A DNA stretch of 64,000 bases from Adineta vaga. Taxonomy: Eukaryota > Rotifera. Below the pieces are notes generated by a model. The model worked only from the letters and a program-made list of their open reading frames with translations, was not told the DNA's origin and did no database searches. The stretch is taken from NCBI GenBank assembly GCA_021613535.1, contig CP075494.1, forward strand, positions 15,004,001 to 15,068,000, in the 5' to 3' direction. Made by a program: the position numbers and the translations under genes. Positions 22,795 to 34,809 of the stretch are shown in pieces; positions within the stretch are counted from its first letter, which is position 1, and every line of letters begins with the position of its first letter.

Positions 22795-24364
22795 TTATAA
22801 TTGTACTTGTAATAATCGTTCTTGTTCAGATGCATAATGAAATTGTGATTCATCATCTATTGTTAAATTTTCATCTGTAACTAAAATTTCAAAAATTTGA
22901 GAATAAATCGAGTTCAATGAATATATTTACTTTCAGTATTTGATCCAAGTTCAAATGATGAATTGTGAATACGAGTATATTCATAATTATCATCAAATCG
23001 TCGATGTTTACGTTGAATTTTCGAATGTAAACATAAGGAAAGACTGAGTATAAAACATACGAATATACTGAGAAAGAAAATGGCATAGAGAAGATTTATT
23101 TTCGATCGATTCCAAGATAAATTCAACTCGAGAATTTTATCCATCTGAAATAGAAAGTTGAGTATTTTCTAAAAAAAAGAATTTGAACAATCGAACATAC
23201 GGAATTAATGAATGGAAATCTTTGTGAAAGATTTCTTGAACGACAAATTCGTTTCGATTTCATCGATTGATATGAGGATAGAAAAGATATTCTTTTAAAA
23301 GAGAAAAAAAGAAAAACCTTTAAAAATATTGATAAAGAACATTTGAATTTGACTTACTGTGATATATTTCCATTGCATTGATATTCTAATCGATCAAAAA
23401 CATCATCCAATGAGGGACAATCGAATGAACAACTATCAAAATCGATTGAAGTATCATCATAACATCTCTACAGATTTTGAAATAATGAAATTAACTAACT
23501 TTATAATGACATTATTACCTGAAATTGTGGCCAATATGCATAAAATATATGAAGAAAATACACAATTTCTTCAATACATTCATTTGAATTCCATTGTTCT
23601 TGTACGTGATACAATGAACATAACATGGAGGATAATTTCAATGTTGGATTACTAATATTCTACATATGAAAATAAAAGATTTAACATAAATCATTATTTC
23701 ATATATTTCTACCTGATTTATCGATGATGAACATGAATTTATGAATGTTAATAATCGAGAATGACATTGTTCTAATGCACAAAATGATTCTCCACGTTTT
23801 CGTATGACACTATACGCAAAATCAATATCATCTTGTGTTAAATTTCCTAAACACCATTCCGCAATTGAACAAGAATTAGTTAATTTTGTAACCATCGTTC
23901 GATTAATTAATGAATCATAGATATTTCCCAATGTTTGAAAACGTACAAACGGTTGTCGAACTAATAGATTTGTATGATTATCAATAGAATATATTTCACA
24001 TATATCGTTTAATTTCAATGATAAATCACATTGGTCAATTCGTCGAAGAATTTCAGTATTACGATATGAATTCAGTTGATCGACTAAAGATTTTGTAGAT
24101 ACTGTAGTGAATGCATTGTTGGCCGAGAAAGTTGGTAATGAGGTTGAAGTTGTATTCATATTGATTGATGAAGATTCATTGGAAACGGAAGTGTTTACAT
24201 TAATATATTCATCTAGACATATGAAATTTCGAACTTATTCTATTCTTCTCAACGTACTTACCATGTTTTATATTATCGAGATGTGTACTGAATGAATCCA
24301 TGATAAGAATCAATGAGATCATCAACAGTAGAATTTGGTTGAGAAAAAACTTCGTATATATCAT
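22795..24364 (-). CDS. Type I membrane protein with Cys-containing ectodomain, unknown
   Basis: I do not recognise this family. ATG 24364 opens a signal peptide (MIYTKFFLNQILLLMISLIL). A Ser/Thr/Asn-rich stretch follows, then a Cys-containing ectodomain over several exons, with segments such as DQCDLSLKLNDICEIYSIDN, CSIAEWCLGNL, FCALEQCHSRLLTF and CSFDCPSLDDVF. One transmembrane segment lies at about 23010-23090 (LLYAIFFLSIFVCFILSLSL). It is followed by a basic stop-transfer stretch (KIQRKHRRFDDNYEY) and a short cytoplasmic tail ending LLQVQL before TAA 22795-22797. Introns are GT-AG and about 50-60 bp. A cell-surface receptor or adhesion role is possible but not shown. Confidence 0.75.
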
Positions 24365-24934
24365 CGTTTCAGTGACAAAAATTTAATATTAACATTTTCT
24401 TTTATGAAAATATATATTTCTGCATAATCAATCGCGCCAGCTGTTCTCAGGAGGAGAAAAAAAGCGAAATATGTATGAGATATTAATCATTTCCGTTTGT
24501 CTTCAAACGAACCGCATAATTCGTTGGTATTGTTAACATCGTTCCATTTCGAAAGAATAGAAATATGCACTTCACTTCGAAATTGATTATTAATCTTTCA
24601 CAAGAATAGAAACATTATGTAAAACACGGAAGGAAATGAACGATTGTTGTTCAAAAGTAAAGTGTTCACGTTTTTCTTTTCTACGAAGAAAAATATATTG
24701 ATAGGTCATTATTTCTGCTAAGTGAATTTTACAAGATAGACGTAGTTATTGTCACATTTACATGCAGATGTTTGTTTCCAGGTGCCTCATGCTATCATCA
24801 AGACAATGTGCTAATAATAGTGTGTGATTTTTTTTAATTCACTGAAAAAAAAAGAGAAAGAAACTCATATACAACAGAACAATAGAATGTATGTGCGCGT
24901 GTGTTTTGTTTTTTTTCGTTCCTTTTCATTGCTG
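24365..24934. other. Intergenic region between two minus-strand genes
   Basis: About 570 bp, containing the promoter of the membrane-protein gene and the 3' flank of the ETS gene. No gene or RNA is recognised. Confidence 0.5.
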
Positions 24935-26506
24935 TCAATAAGGTAATGAAGGTGAAAGAGTTGTCGATGCTGTGCTTGTTCCTGATAAACCTCCAGTGCC
25001 AGTTGATGTTGTACTTGCAGGTGGACTAACCCAATAGGATGGAGGAAGATATGGATTTGGTGTGGAAAAATTCGCGGTATAATCGTATGGATTTGAATAA
25101 TTCCAACAATTTGTATAGGCAGTTGAAGCAACAGCAGCGGCTGCTGTTGGATGATGATGATGATGATGATGTGGCATATGAACGGCTGATGTTGTTGCGG
25201 CTGCTGAACTCAATGCTGTCCATTTGAAATAAGCAGCATGTGATGAACGCATCATTTCTTGTTGATATTTTGTATAAGGTGATTCAGGTAATTGTGGTTG
25301 ATTTAATTGATGTAAACCATTGAAATCAAATTTATACGCATAACGTTTACCATGAACTTTTGTCATAATATTTTTATCATAATAATAACGTAATGCACGA
25401 GATAATTTATCATAATTCATATTTGGTTTTGATTTACGTTCACCCCAACGGCGTGCAACTTCATCGGGATCAATTAATTTAAATTCTCCATTCGAACCTT
25501 CCCATCCAATGATATTCGAATTTGCATTCGTATCAGATAAAAGTTCAAGAAGAAATTGCCATAACTGTATTTGACCTGTACCTTTAAAATAGATAATTTG
25601 AAAACCTATTTCTTTGATAATTCTATAAACATACCAGTTGTTCCACTACCAAATCGATGAGAATTATGTGGAAAAAATGATTGACTAGAAAATGATGAAT
25701 AAGAATCTAAAAACAAAGGAATATGAGCTCTTTTTTTTCTCTCTTTTGATCTATTTTACCTCTTAATCCATGCGATGATTCCGATTTCACCATAGATGAC
25801 CATGATGATGACTGTTGTTGTTGTTGTTGTTGTTGTTGCTGTTGTTGACCTGAATTCGAATTATTGACCGTATTTCCACGTCCTGATCCATTATCATAAT
25901 CATGTTTAAGACGGGAATCACCCCCCGCATTGGTTGATGATGTTGACGATGAAGTTGATGACGGCGTTGCTGTTGTATGATAACCAACTAGAATTATATG
26001 AACAAAAAGTTTAACTAGTGAAACATATGGTCATGATAAGTTAAAATTTTGTTATATCATCTTCTTTATTTGCACTAATCTTTTCTCAACACTTGAAAAT
26101 AAAGTAATCATTAAAGATAAATACAGTTTTTTCTTCTTCAAATATTTTTCTTTCATGATGTTCGGAACAAACTATAGAGAACACTTACAACTATTGGAAA
26201 TGTTTGAAATCGTATCGTTAAGACCTAACGATGCCCATGCATGTTTCGATGATTCTATAAAAAAATAAGATTTGTTATATAGAGAGACAAGTAACGATAT
26301 TAGTTTCTAATAACTAGAACGAGACAAACTGATGCTATCGTTTTTCTTTCTTCTGTTATTTTTTCTTTTTCTCCTTGTTGTTTTTTTTTTTTGAAAACGG
26401 AAAAACTTCGATTCCTGTTCGTGCGTAGATGAACGCATCGACTGAGTCGAAGGCGGACGGAAATCTTGGCTTCCTTACAATGAGCGAATCGCTTACCAGT
26501 GAGCAT
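24935..26506 (-). CDS. ETS-domain transcription factor, ERG/FLI type
   Basis: Five coding exons (26497-26506, 26189-26254, 25760-25987, 25635-25706, 24935-25581) close in frame to 340 residues. The ETS DNA-binding domain is very close to vertebrate ERG/FLI1/[36 protein letters not shown] and [18 protein letters not shown], with both recognition-helix arginines present, then [13 protein letters not shown]. Upstream is Ser/Thr-rich with a poly-Gln run (about 25812-25845). Downstream there is a His run (PHHHHHHHP) and a Ser/Thr/Pro-rich tail ending SLPY. No Pointed (PNT) domain is seen, so the layout resembles FEV more than ERG. The first coding exon, MLT plus one base, is an inference supported by frame closure. 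Confidence 0.92.
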
Positions 26507-29500
26507 GATGTGTTGATGTTGTTATATGTATGTGTGTATATATGTCGTTGGAGGACGGACGAGAAAAAGAGGACGCCTTTAAGTCCCGGACTTCCTTAAA
26601 ATCGTGTCGACGGCCGACAAAGAAAAAAGAAAAACTTTTTACGGAAATGCAATGGACGATTAAGAGAGATTCAATCTCCGTTGTCACTGTCGTTTGATTT
26701 CTTCTTGTGGAAGTTGACGACAACGTTCAAGTAGTAATGACGAATGAGGAGCAGAAGGAAGCAGGAACTGAGCCTTTTCCGTCTCTCTCTCTCTTTTTTC
26801 TCTCATTTCTCTCATAAAAAAAATCATTTCATCAATGCATGCGTATGTCTATACATCCAATGAAAAATTTTCACCAATCATAATGATTCCTTCTGCTATT
26901 CTGATGAATCTATCAAACATTCGTTCTCTTTCTTTTTCTCGTTCAATATCAACTCTCTGATTGGATGAATAGTATTCATCGATTGAGAAAAATAATAATC
27001 ATAAATGACAAGGTTTTACGTGAGAAGATTTTTTTAGTTTTGAATAAATCTATTCATAATCAAATTCAATTTGATCATGTCCGAAATGAACTTCTTTTGT
27101 TCATTTGTTTTGACGACAACGGAAGTCACTGTCTCCTAGCGGTTTTTTTCTCTTTCTTCGTTTGCTTTTTTTTTCTATTCCGTACTCATACTATCTATTC
27201 TTTACTAGACAAAGTTCAAGCATCAATAGTTATTTCCTGTAAAGGAATTGAATGCACTGCATTTGCTCTATCTCTCCCGGGCTATTATTCTATCCGCTAG
27301 CATGTTTGGAAGTCTCTCTAGTTGTGTGAGTACGTCGAGAAAATTGATTTCCGACATGATCGTAATGCTGTCTATTAGAGTTCGAAAGACTACGAAGGTA
27401 TTCTAAGCATGAAATGTAATCTAACAGATGAGTGAGAAATGAAGAAAAGTTAGTCAATATTAGAAGAGAAGAAAATGTAAATTAACAAGAATGACAATAT
27501 AGGTGGAAGAATGATGTCTTCAGACTGCATACGAAATGAGAGACATTTCCGTTGATGTTAGTTAAGAAGCTTTTTGACTTGTGTGTTGAATGTCAATAAC
27601 ATTTCTGTTAATTATTCAAGAGCAAATTTAATATATATATAAACTAAATTCTCTTTTACGAAATCTTTTCCCCCTCTTGATTTAATTAACTTTCATTTTC
27701 TCAGCCATTGACATGTATATTGATTTTATCATCCAATCATTGTATGTATACACATGCATCGATATCAGTTAATCGTCTTCTTCTTCTTCTATTGCATAAT
27801 CAACATTGTTATCGATCATTATTATCGATATCACGTCAATATGAGACCTGCCCAACCCATCAAATATTAGTTTCCTGGACACGCGATCATGCAGGTGATT
27901 TATTTTTAAATATCTCAGCTAATTAGGGTAGCTGTTTGTCTTCTACTAAAAATGATGATGATGATGATAATGATGATTTTCTTCTTGAAAAAGAAAAGAC
28001 GTTTGATCTGTGAATAAAATAATAGGCTTTCTTCTTTGTTGTTCTATATAAAGAGAAGATGATGGAGGAAATACCTTTACATTCAAGTGTAAATAATGCC
28101 CTATTAAAAATTTGCTTCAATGAATAAAGAGAAAGAAATAATTATGGCACGTGTTGGAATTTCCTTTTTTTCCGATCAAGAAGGAGACAAAGGTACGCGT
28201 GCGAGCGGCGAATATATATACTAAATTGCTCTTGCATCACGGCTGATTGACAGACGACGACTACAACAATATTGTTCGTTGATGAACAACACGCACTAAT
28301 CATTCAATCAATCGATCCAAGGTCAACTGAACACTACAGGCGGTCGACATTCTCAGAATAGATTTCAACATATAATTTAACTGTACTGATGAGCTTTATC
28401 TTCGAGGATTTGATTAGCACGTGTGTATAGAGATTTATTTGATGAACAATAAGAAGAAGCAGATGCCGACCGACATCGAAACGGAAATGCAATGGGAGAA
28501 AGTTTGACAATATTCATCATGTCGTATCACGTTCAATAGATGGTTCGTGATAAGTCATTTGATATGTATTCATAAGAATAACTTTGCCTTAAGTAAAAAA
28601 ATGAAGGAAGGTGGAACAGATTTGATTTGATTTCATTATTAGCAATAATGTTCATTCTATTCGATGATTTATTTAGGGCAGTCAACTGAAAGAGTAAGAA
28701 ACTCCACCTCCTTTTTCTTTTTTTTTGGAATGTCTTGTACAAATGAATGCAATGATACGGAATAGTTTATCATCTGCTGATGTTAATCAAACTTATCAAT
28801 CGAAAAAGTGAGAGCCTAATCGGATTTTATGATATCGTTGCTATGTGACAAGACACAAGAGAATTGAAAGATTGAATATTTTCTAAAAATTGAATTCGAT
28901 TTCGAAGAGGAAATCGACCGCTAACATCAAATACGAACATGGACGTTTGATCGGTTCATTGAGAATATTTTATGTCATTTTACTGAATCAATAACACGTT
29001 TACTGTTGCTTTCTTCGTTTGTCTTTCGATAAAACGTGTGAAAATACATTAGATAAAATAAAATAAAAACGAAAGACATCTTAGTTCAATATTATTTTGC
29101 TCAATCGTGTTGATCGTCTTATGACACCAATGATCCACGACGATGACGACAGTCAGTCAGCTGTCTGTCTTTATCCATCATGACGAACAAATGTACATTG
29201 ACATAGACGTGTGACTACCGGTGTTCGCTCACAAATGAACATCGACACACACTTAACTGAAAATGCGATTATTTAGAAAGTAAATATCGGTACATCATGA
29301 GTGAAAAGAATCAATAAAATGAAACAAGTTTTTCTTTTTTTAACAGAAATATGTGAAAGAATTGAAACTGTGATTTTAATTGATTAAATGCAAATCGAAT
29401 GTATCGTAACAAATAATTTTCTTCGTATATTTTTATAGAATACAAATACTGATTGAATTAAACATGTGCAGTAATAATAGTCTAATGATTTGACTGTAAG

Positions 29501-29594
29501 AAAACCAAATGATGAAGTTGTTTGAATAATCGTTGAAAGAGTTCGAAACAAAATTTTCGAAAAGTAGCCGATGCCATTGTATATAAAAAGAAAG
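26507..29594. other. Long gene-free region upstream of the ETS gene
   Basis: About 3.1 kb, the longest stretch without a supported gene in the window. It holds CT-rich low complexity near 26780-26812, a (GAT)n-like run near 27953-27975 and short AT-rich blocks. ORFs up to about 110 codons are compositionally odd and show no motif. Its position suggests cis-regulatory sequence and 5' UTR exons of the ETS factor. Confidence 0.45.
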
Positions 29595-30533
29595 TTATCT
29601 AAAACAATTCGAATGACATGATGTATATTTTGTTAGTAGAAATCGTACTCCTGTATAGATGTAATGGAAATTTAAACCAATTCCATTTAAAAAATTTTCA
29701 ACTGCTTGTTGATTTGTTGTTTTTATTTGCCGTTGTGTAATTACTGCATAGATTGTATTATATCCATGAAGTGTATTGAAAACAAGATAAGCAAATACTT
29801 GTATGAGAGCTAATTTTATAAATTGAATATCTTTCTTTTTAAATCGTCCTCTTCTATGTACACCATCAGTAGTTACAGCTGTTCTTGTTACTGGATCGAT
29901 TCCTTGACGACCAATATGTAGAATATTACAAAGCAGTAGAAGACTAAATACGACTAAGATAATCAGAGGAGTAAGAGATAAAGCAACATTATAAATTGTA
30001 TAGAATACAAATAAATTTGATTCTATTGATGGACCACACATGATATTTTTAATTAAAATATATGCAAAAGGTACATGAATAGCCAGAAGAAGTATAACTA
30101 CAATACCTGTTATAATTAATCGACGAGCAGTTTTAAACGAACTTATTCGACGAATAACCGCACTTCTTGATGTGATCATCCATCGATCAATTGAGATTAG
30201 ACAAAGAAAGTAACGAGAAATAGTAAGACCAGTAATTACAAGATAAATTCGAATTTTACAGAAAATGTCTGAAATTAAACTGAGATCATATCCTGTCCAT
30301 CCCCAAATCATACGTGTTGAACATCCCATATTCAAATATAAAAGATGTGCAATAGATGCGCCAATAAAATAATATGAACATACATGAGATCGAAGCGAAG
30401 ATTGAGAAAAGGCGACTATATTCACAAGATTATTCAAATTTCCGATAATAAATGTTGGTGTTAGTAATACTCGAACAAGTTGAATTTGAATATTCCCAAG
30501 ATATATCGAGAGGGGCACGGCCGTTGAATTCAT
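29595..30533 (-). CDS. Rhodopsin-like seven-transmembrane receptor, intron-free
   Basis: A single ORF. I chose ATG 30533 (MNSTAVPLSIYLG), with an N-glycosylation site at the start, over the upstream in-frame ATG at 30689. It encodes about 312 residues. Hydrophobic helices alternate with basic loops: TM1 around LLTPTFIIGNLNNLVNIVAF (GN), TM3 ending SIDRWMITSRS (a DRW version of DRY), TM4 RRLIITGIVVILLL, TM5 LTPLIILVVFSLLLLCNIL, a basic third loop (RRGRFKKKD), TM6 KLALIQVFAYLVFNTL and TM7. Class A membership follows from the GN and DRW motifs. The usual NPxxY in TM7 is not seen and the C-tail is very short. The ligand is unknown. Peptide-receptor-like GPCR expansions of this kind are common in rotifers. 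Confidence 0.85.
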   Translation of the reverse strand: MNSTAVPLSIYLGNIQIQLVRVLLTPTFIIGNLNNLVNIVAFSQSSLRSHVCSYYFIGASIAHLLYLNMGCSTRMIWGWTGYDLSLISDIFCKIRIYLVITGLTISRYFLCLISIDRWMITSRSAVIRRISSFKTARRLIITGIVVILLLAIHVPFAYILIKNIMCGPSIESNLFVFYTIYNVALSLTPLIILVVFSLLLLCNILHIGRQGIDPVTRTAVTTDGVHRRGRFKKKDIQFIKLALIQVFAYLVFNTLHGYNTIYAVITQRQIKTTNQQAVENFLNGIGLNFHYIYTGVRFLLTKYTSCHSNCFR

Positions 30534-31458
30534 ATTTTTCTTGTTAAAAGAAGATAAGTAGAGACTAAATTCAGTGCATAAATATCTAAGAAAAACAAAA
30601 GATTGATGAGATAATATAGAAACGGAAAAATATCTTTTGAAAAAAGTAAAATGTAATTTGTCGATAGAAACAAAGTTAGTTACTAACACATCCTGTTATT
30701 AAAAACAATTCTCTTTCTCTACTCATTCATCTATTCAAACTAGTCTTGTTCTTTGAACAAAACTTCATAATAATTAATAAACTCAGTATTCACTCAACTA
30801 ACAATATAACAAACAGCTTTGCTCATAATTGAAATATTCCACTAACATTTTCTCAGACAATCAAAATTTAAACAACATTCGTCATTTCATTTCGAATATA
30901 ATACTAAATATTACAAGATTTCCTTTTCATCATTCTTAAAGAGAATGTTATCTTGTTATTAGATGAAACTAAAGAAAAATAATTAGATAATTAAATTTGA
31001 AGAACATATTTCAATCTTCAATGAAATTTCATTATTTGTAGAACTTAGAGTATTAATAATATTCCCTATTATAAAAGACTTATTATTATATAATCTCCTT
31101 TTTCTTTTGTTAGAAAAGTAAAAGACATTATGATTTAGTATAAACAATAAAGTTAATTTTATTCGATAATTCAATTTAATCCCAATGACATATTCATTTA
31201 TTTAACTTCATAGTACAATGAAGTTGCGTTTGATCTCATCAAAGATTTTATATAAAAAAAAAAAAGAAAAGAAAATTAGACGACATCTTGTTGTCCATTT
31301 CAGTACGTGTAAATAAGTTAACAAAAGAGAACTGATTATGTAGTAAAATTGATCGTTTATTCATATTTCATTTTCTTTATAGATAATCATCTCTTACACA
31401 TGTTCAGTTACACGTATGTACTTTTGAGAAATGATAGAAGAGAAAAAGTTGTTTATGA
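30534..31458. other. Intergenic region
   Basis: About 925 bp of AT-rich sequence between the receptor and the CABIT-like gene. It includes an A-rich run near 31254-31280. No gene is supported. Confidence 0.45.
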
Positions 31459-32854
31459 TTATAAAGAAGTACATTGAAAAAGATCGTCATCATTATCGAT
31501 TTTTTCAGATTTAGAATGTTTCATTTGAGAATATCGTTCAATAGTTGATTCATTAAAATGAACTCGAGCGTTTCTTCTTGGATTTTGTTGATATTTCAAA
31601 TCATTTGAAATGGTATAAAATTTTGATAGGAGTGAATTTTCCATATGTAAATTCATTGCTGATATAGAATCTTGAGAATTATAGAGAGTTTTTGGTGTAT
31701 GTCGAATTCCGGATGATGAATTTCGTCGTTGATGATAATCATGAGATCGTCGTTTATGAAATTGTGTCGTTTGAAGAAACATCATTGTATCATTAATTGA
31801 ACGATGAATTGTTTTAATTTGTGAACGAAATAGAGAAAGATATTTTTCACACCAACGTAAATAAGTTTGATAACGTTGAGAGAAGTTATTCGGATGTTTT
31901 ACGAAATACATATTCAAACAATGTTGTAGATCAAGTTCAAGAAATGTATTAGTTTTCATATCAAATGCAATCATACGGCGATGATTATCGACAAGTCGAT
32001 GAACGGTTATTCGTCGAAATGGATATCCCATTGTTGTTGGATTATGATCTTCTAATGAACGACTAACGATAAGTTCGATTATAAGTGGATAATGTTGAAT
32101 TAATTGACTAAGAAAATGAATTGTATATAAACCTTGAATTGAATTTGAAAGATAGGATGAGAAGTTTAGAGAAGATACTGGTGAATAAACAGGTACGAAG
32201 ATTCCTTTAGAATCCGATTTCAACGTAAGAATTTCATGATGAAGATTAGATTTGACTTCGAAATGTTCATAAGTTGAAAGTTGTTTTCGAAGTGAAAATT
32301 TCGACTGATGATTCGATGATAAATGTTTATTAAGTGAATGGGGTAAACTAGCAAATAATGTACGTAAACGAATCGATGATGATGATGATGGTGTTGGCTT
32401 AGAACAACGTTCAAGAAGTGTACCTGGTTCTATACAATATTGAGTTGAATTATGATGCGCGATATGTGGTTTTAACGTTGTAAAATGTGATGATGACGAT
32501 TTTAAATGTGAAAATAAAGAATGAATGGATTGAAGGATATTATAACGAGTAATACCATGTTCGACTAGAGCAAAGAGACCTGAAATTCGATTGAAAAGAA
32601 ACACGAATTGTTTTTGTATTGAATTGAGTGAAATTAAACTCACCATCAAATGAAATTGGTATTGAAAATTGTTTCGTTTCATTTGATACACTTAAATAAG
32701 ATTCATTGGTTTCACAAAGTAAGATTAAATAATTGTCCGATGAATCGTTTTCACCAATTCGAACAAGACATGGTAATTTTTGTTGTTCAAGAATCTTTTC
32801 AAATGTTAACAATTCATCTTCAGTTGAACGTGGCGTTACTGCCCACTTTAACAT
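31459..32854 (-). CDS. CABIT-domain-like protein (GAREM/THEMIS type), tentative
   Basis: Two exons (32644-32854, 31459-32579) encode 443 residues. The N-terminus, MLKWAVTPRST, LLTFEKILEQQKLPCLVRIG, NYLILLCETNES and FSIPISFDGLFALVEHG, resembles the start of the CABIT module of GAREM adaptors (VKW, a leucine-rich helix, RL, DYLLI, IPVHY, FKLLEQ). A second half-module may start near KGIFVPVYSP, followed by GLYTIHFLSQLIQHYPLIIE. The C-terminal third is basic and Ser-rich, ending in an acidic stretch and FQCTSL. If correct, it would be a signalling adaptor of the GRB2/MAPK type. The match is from pattern recognition only and a structure search should decide. Confidence 0.5.
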
Positions 32855-33464
32855 TCAAACAAAGAAATAATTATCAAGGAATCGAACGAAGGTCTTCAAA
32901 GAAACTAAATACCAATAAATCCTATTTGATTCTCTTTTTTTACCTATTCTTTCGAGAGAAATGTACGTTGTACGTGTCTTGTTATACTTTCTTTCTTTCT
33001 TTCTTTCTTTTTTTCTTCTTTCTTACATTCGCACGATTGCTCATTCTTTACTTTTTTTTCAGTTGTTTCAATATATATATATCAAAAAAAGGAAGGAAAT
33101 TATACCATTTTCTCGAATATATTACTGATAACCTTCAGTTCTTCTTGTTCGAACGGGATTATTTCACTTGAAAATATATACAAATGTTGTTTTTGCTCTT
33201 CGATCTTGACAGGTCAATTAATATTCACACACTTTAATCATAGGAGAAAACTTTTTATGACTATGTTTCTGATCAATAGAACATTATCTTCAAGGATATT
33301 TCTTTTCATGTGCATGTTTAATTGAACAATAAATGCATGTTAAAAAAGATTTATTTCAATGAAAATTGACATCGAGTTGAAATGTTATTCTTTTCTTTTT
33401 TATTTTATTAATTTAAAACAAAATATCGATCTTTTTTTTCTTCTTCTTCTTATTATTATTATTA
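32855..33464. other. Intergenic region with TTTC microsatellite
   Basis: About 610 bp between two minus-strand genes. A (CTTT)n tract lies at about 32988-33010 and pyrimidine-rich runs extend to 33060. A TTATTA run (33449-33467) borders the next gene's stop codon. No ORF is supported. Confidence 0.5.
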
Positions 33465-33896
33465 TTAACATTTGAAGTCATTTGGTGTTAATTGGTTGGC
33501 ATCCATGGCTTGTTCGATGGTTTGAGCTATTGCTGATTGCATGGCTTCTCGACGAGTTTTAAAACCACGAGCTTTACCAATGATACCAGGTGCTTTTTCA
33601 TCACATTGAAATTTCGCATCCCAAACCCATTGATATTTACTACTCACATGACCTTTTATGACACGAGTACATTTTATATCACATATTGTTATGGGTTGAT
33701 CATCATACCATGTGTTCGCATTCCATATAAATGTGCTTAAACTAGTTGCACATTCTTTCCAATCACCAATATGACCTTCAATTTCACAAGTATCAGGAAA
33801 AGTATTTTTTTCTTCCGAAGAATTATCAATAAGTGTTAATGCACCTTGGATACTTAAACATAAAAGTATTCTAATAAACATTGATTGAATGAACAT
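33465..33896 (-). CDS. Small secreted protein, possibly anti-lipopolysaccharide-factor-like
   Basis: One exon of 143 codons, starting at 33896 or at a second Met (33881). The N-terminus is a signal peptide (MFIRILLCLSIQGALT). The mature part has six cysteines and segments DTCEIEGHIGDWKECATSL, TICDIKCTRVIKGHV and WVWDAKFQCDEKAPGI, then a predicted C-terminal helix (RREAMQSAIAQTIEQAM) and NDFKC. The order of short beta strands, a Cys-containing loop and a terminal amphipathic helix resembles the ALF/scygonadin fold of arthropod antimicrobial proteins. I could not establish true similarity, so the functional name stays tentative. Secretion is much better supported. Confidence 0.6.
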   Translation of the reverse strand: MFIQSMFIRILLCLSIQGALTLIDNSSEEKNTFPDTCEIEGHIGDWKECATSLSTFIWNANTWYDDQPITICDIKCTRVIKGHVSSKYQWVWDAKFQCDEKAPGIIGKARGFKTRREAMQSAIAQTIEQAMDANQLTPNDFKC

Positions 33897-34202
33897 GATT
33901 GAATCTATGAGGAAATTTGATGAAATTCTATATCTTGTATGATTTCACTAACCTGCTGCTACTCAATGTATCTCGTATACAAATGAAAGAATTTAAGTGA
34001 ATAATTGATATTTATAGGGTTTTTTTTCTTGTTTGCTTTTTGAACAAGTCGTGACTTTACTTTTTAAACGAACATATGGAATACTGATAACGATAAAAGT
34101 GATATCCGATTGTGTTTTCCAGATATGACTTTTCCACGGGTTTAATTTTTGAAGAAAACTTTGCTCAATGCTTTTGTTTTATTTTCCATTAACAATAGTA
34201 TC

Positions 34203-34275
34203 GGTTCGATGGTGTAGCGGTTATCACGTCTGCTTTACACGCAGAAGGTCGCGAGTTCAAACCTCGCTCGAACCT
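34203..34275 (+). tRNA. tRNA-Val (anticodon UAC)
   Basis: This is a full cloverleaf. The acceptor stem GGTTCGA pairs with TCGAACC (34268-34274). The D-arm region is TGGTGTAGCGGTTATCA, and the anticodon stem TCTGC/GCAGA encloses the loop TTTACAC with anticodon TAC (Val, GUA codons). The T-arm is GCGAG-TTCAAAC-CTCGC. There is no intron. The discriminator position is T (34275), while animal tRNA-Val usually has A. A T-rich run (about 34284-34292) follows and fits a Pol III terminator. The internal A and B boxes are intact. Confidence 0.96.
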
Positions 34276-34809
34276 CTCTCTCTTTTTTTTCTTCTCTCGC
34301 TTTTATTTAATATTTGATTAAAATCAAAACTCAATTGACGTCAAAAATTCATAGTTGAAATCAACCACCTACACATTTTCATGTATATTATTATCGAGAT
34401 TATCATGTATAATAAAAGAAAAAAATGAAGATGAAGTAGGAGAGTAGGAGGAAAATTATCGGGAAATAAACCTCGAGAAAGGTATGAACTCCCTAAAGAA
34501 CCATCAATCAACAATCATTAGAAAAAGATTACTTGTTTTCTTTTTTTCTTCGAAGTAAATACAAGGAAGTAAGAAAGAACAATCACGATCTCTCCTATTC
34601 CTCTGTTGATTAATATGATCATACATTTTCGAGAAGGTATTATCAAGCGTGATAATTTTCACTTGTCTACATGTCATGTTTCCCTTCTTCTTCTTCGATA
34701 CATTAGTTTTTGTTTCTTATAAAAAAACGAGAGAAAAAAAGTCAGCTTTCATTAAGTCGAAGAACTCTATAATAATAAACACATCTTATTCCAATTCTTC
34801 TCATATAAA
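34276..34809. other. Intergenic region, promoter side of the neuropeptide gene
   Basis: About 530 bp with a TATAAAAAA stretch near 34719-34728, some 85 bp before the next ATG, which could act as a TATA element. No gene is seen. Confidence 0.4.

Noticed and set aside
26965-27300. 111-codon ORF in the region upstream of the ETS gene
   Set aside because: Phe/Ser-rich translation of pyrimidine runs, no motif; left as non-coding.
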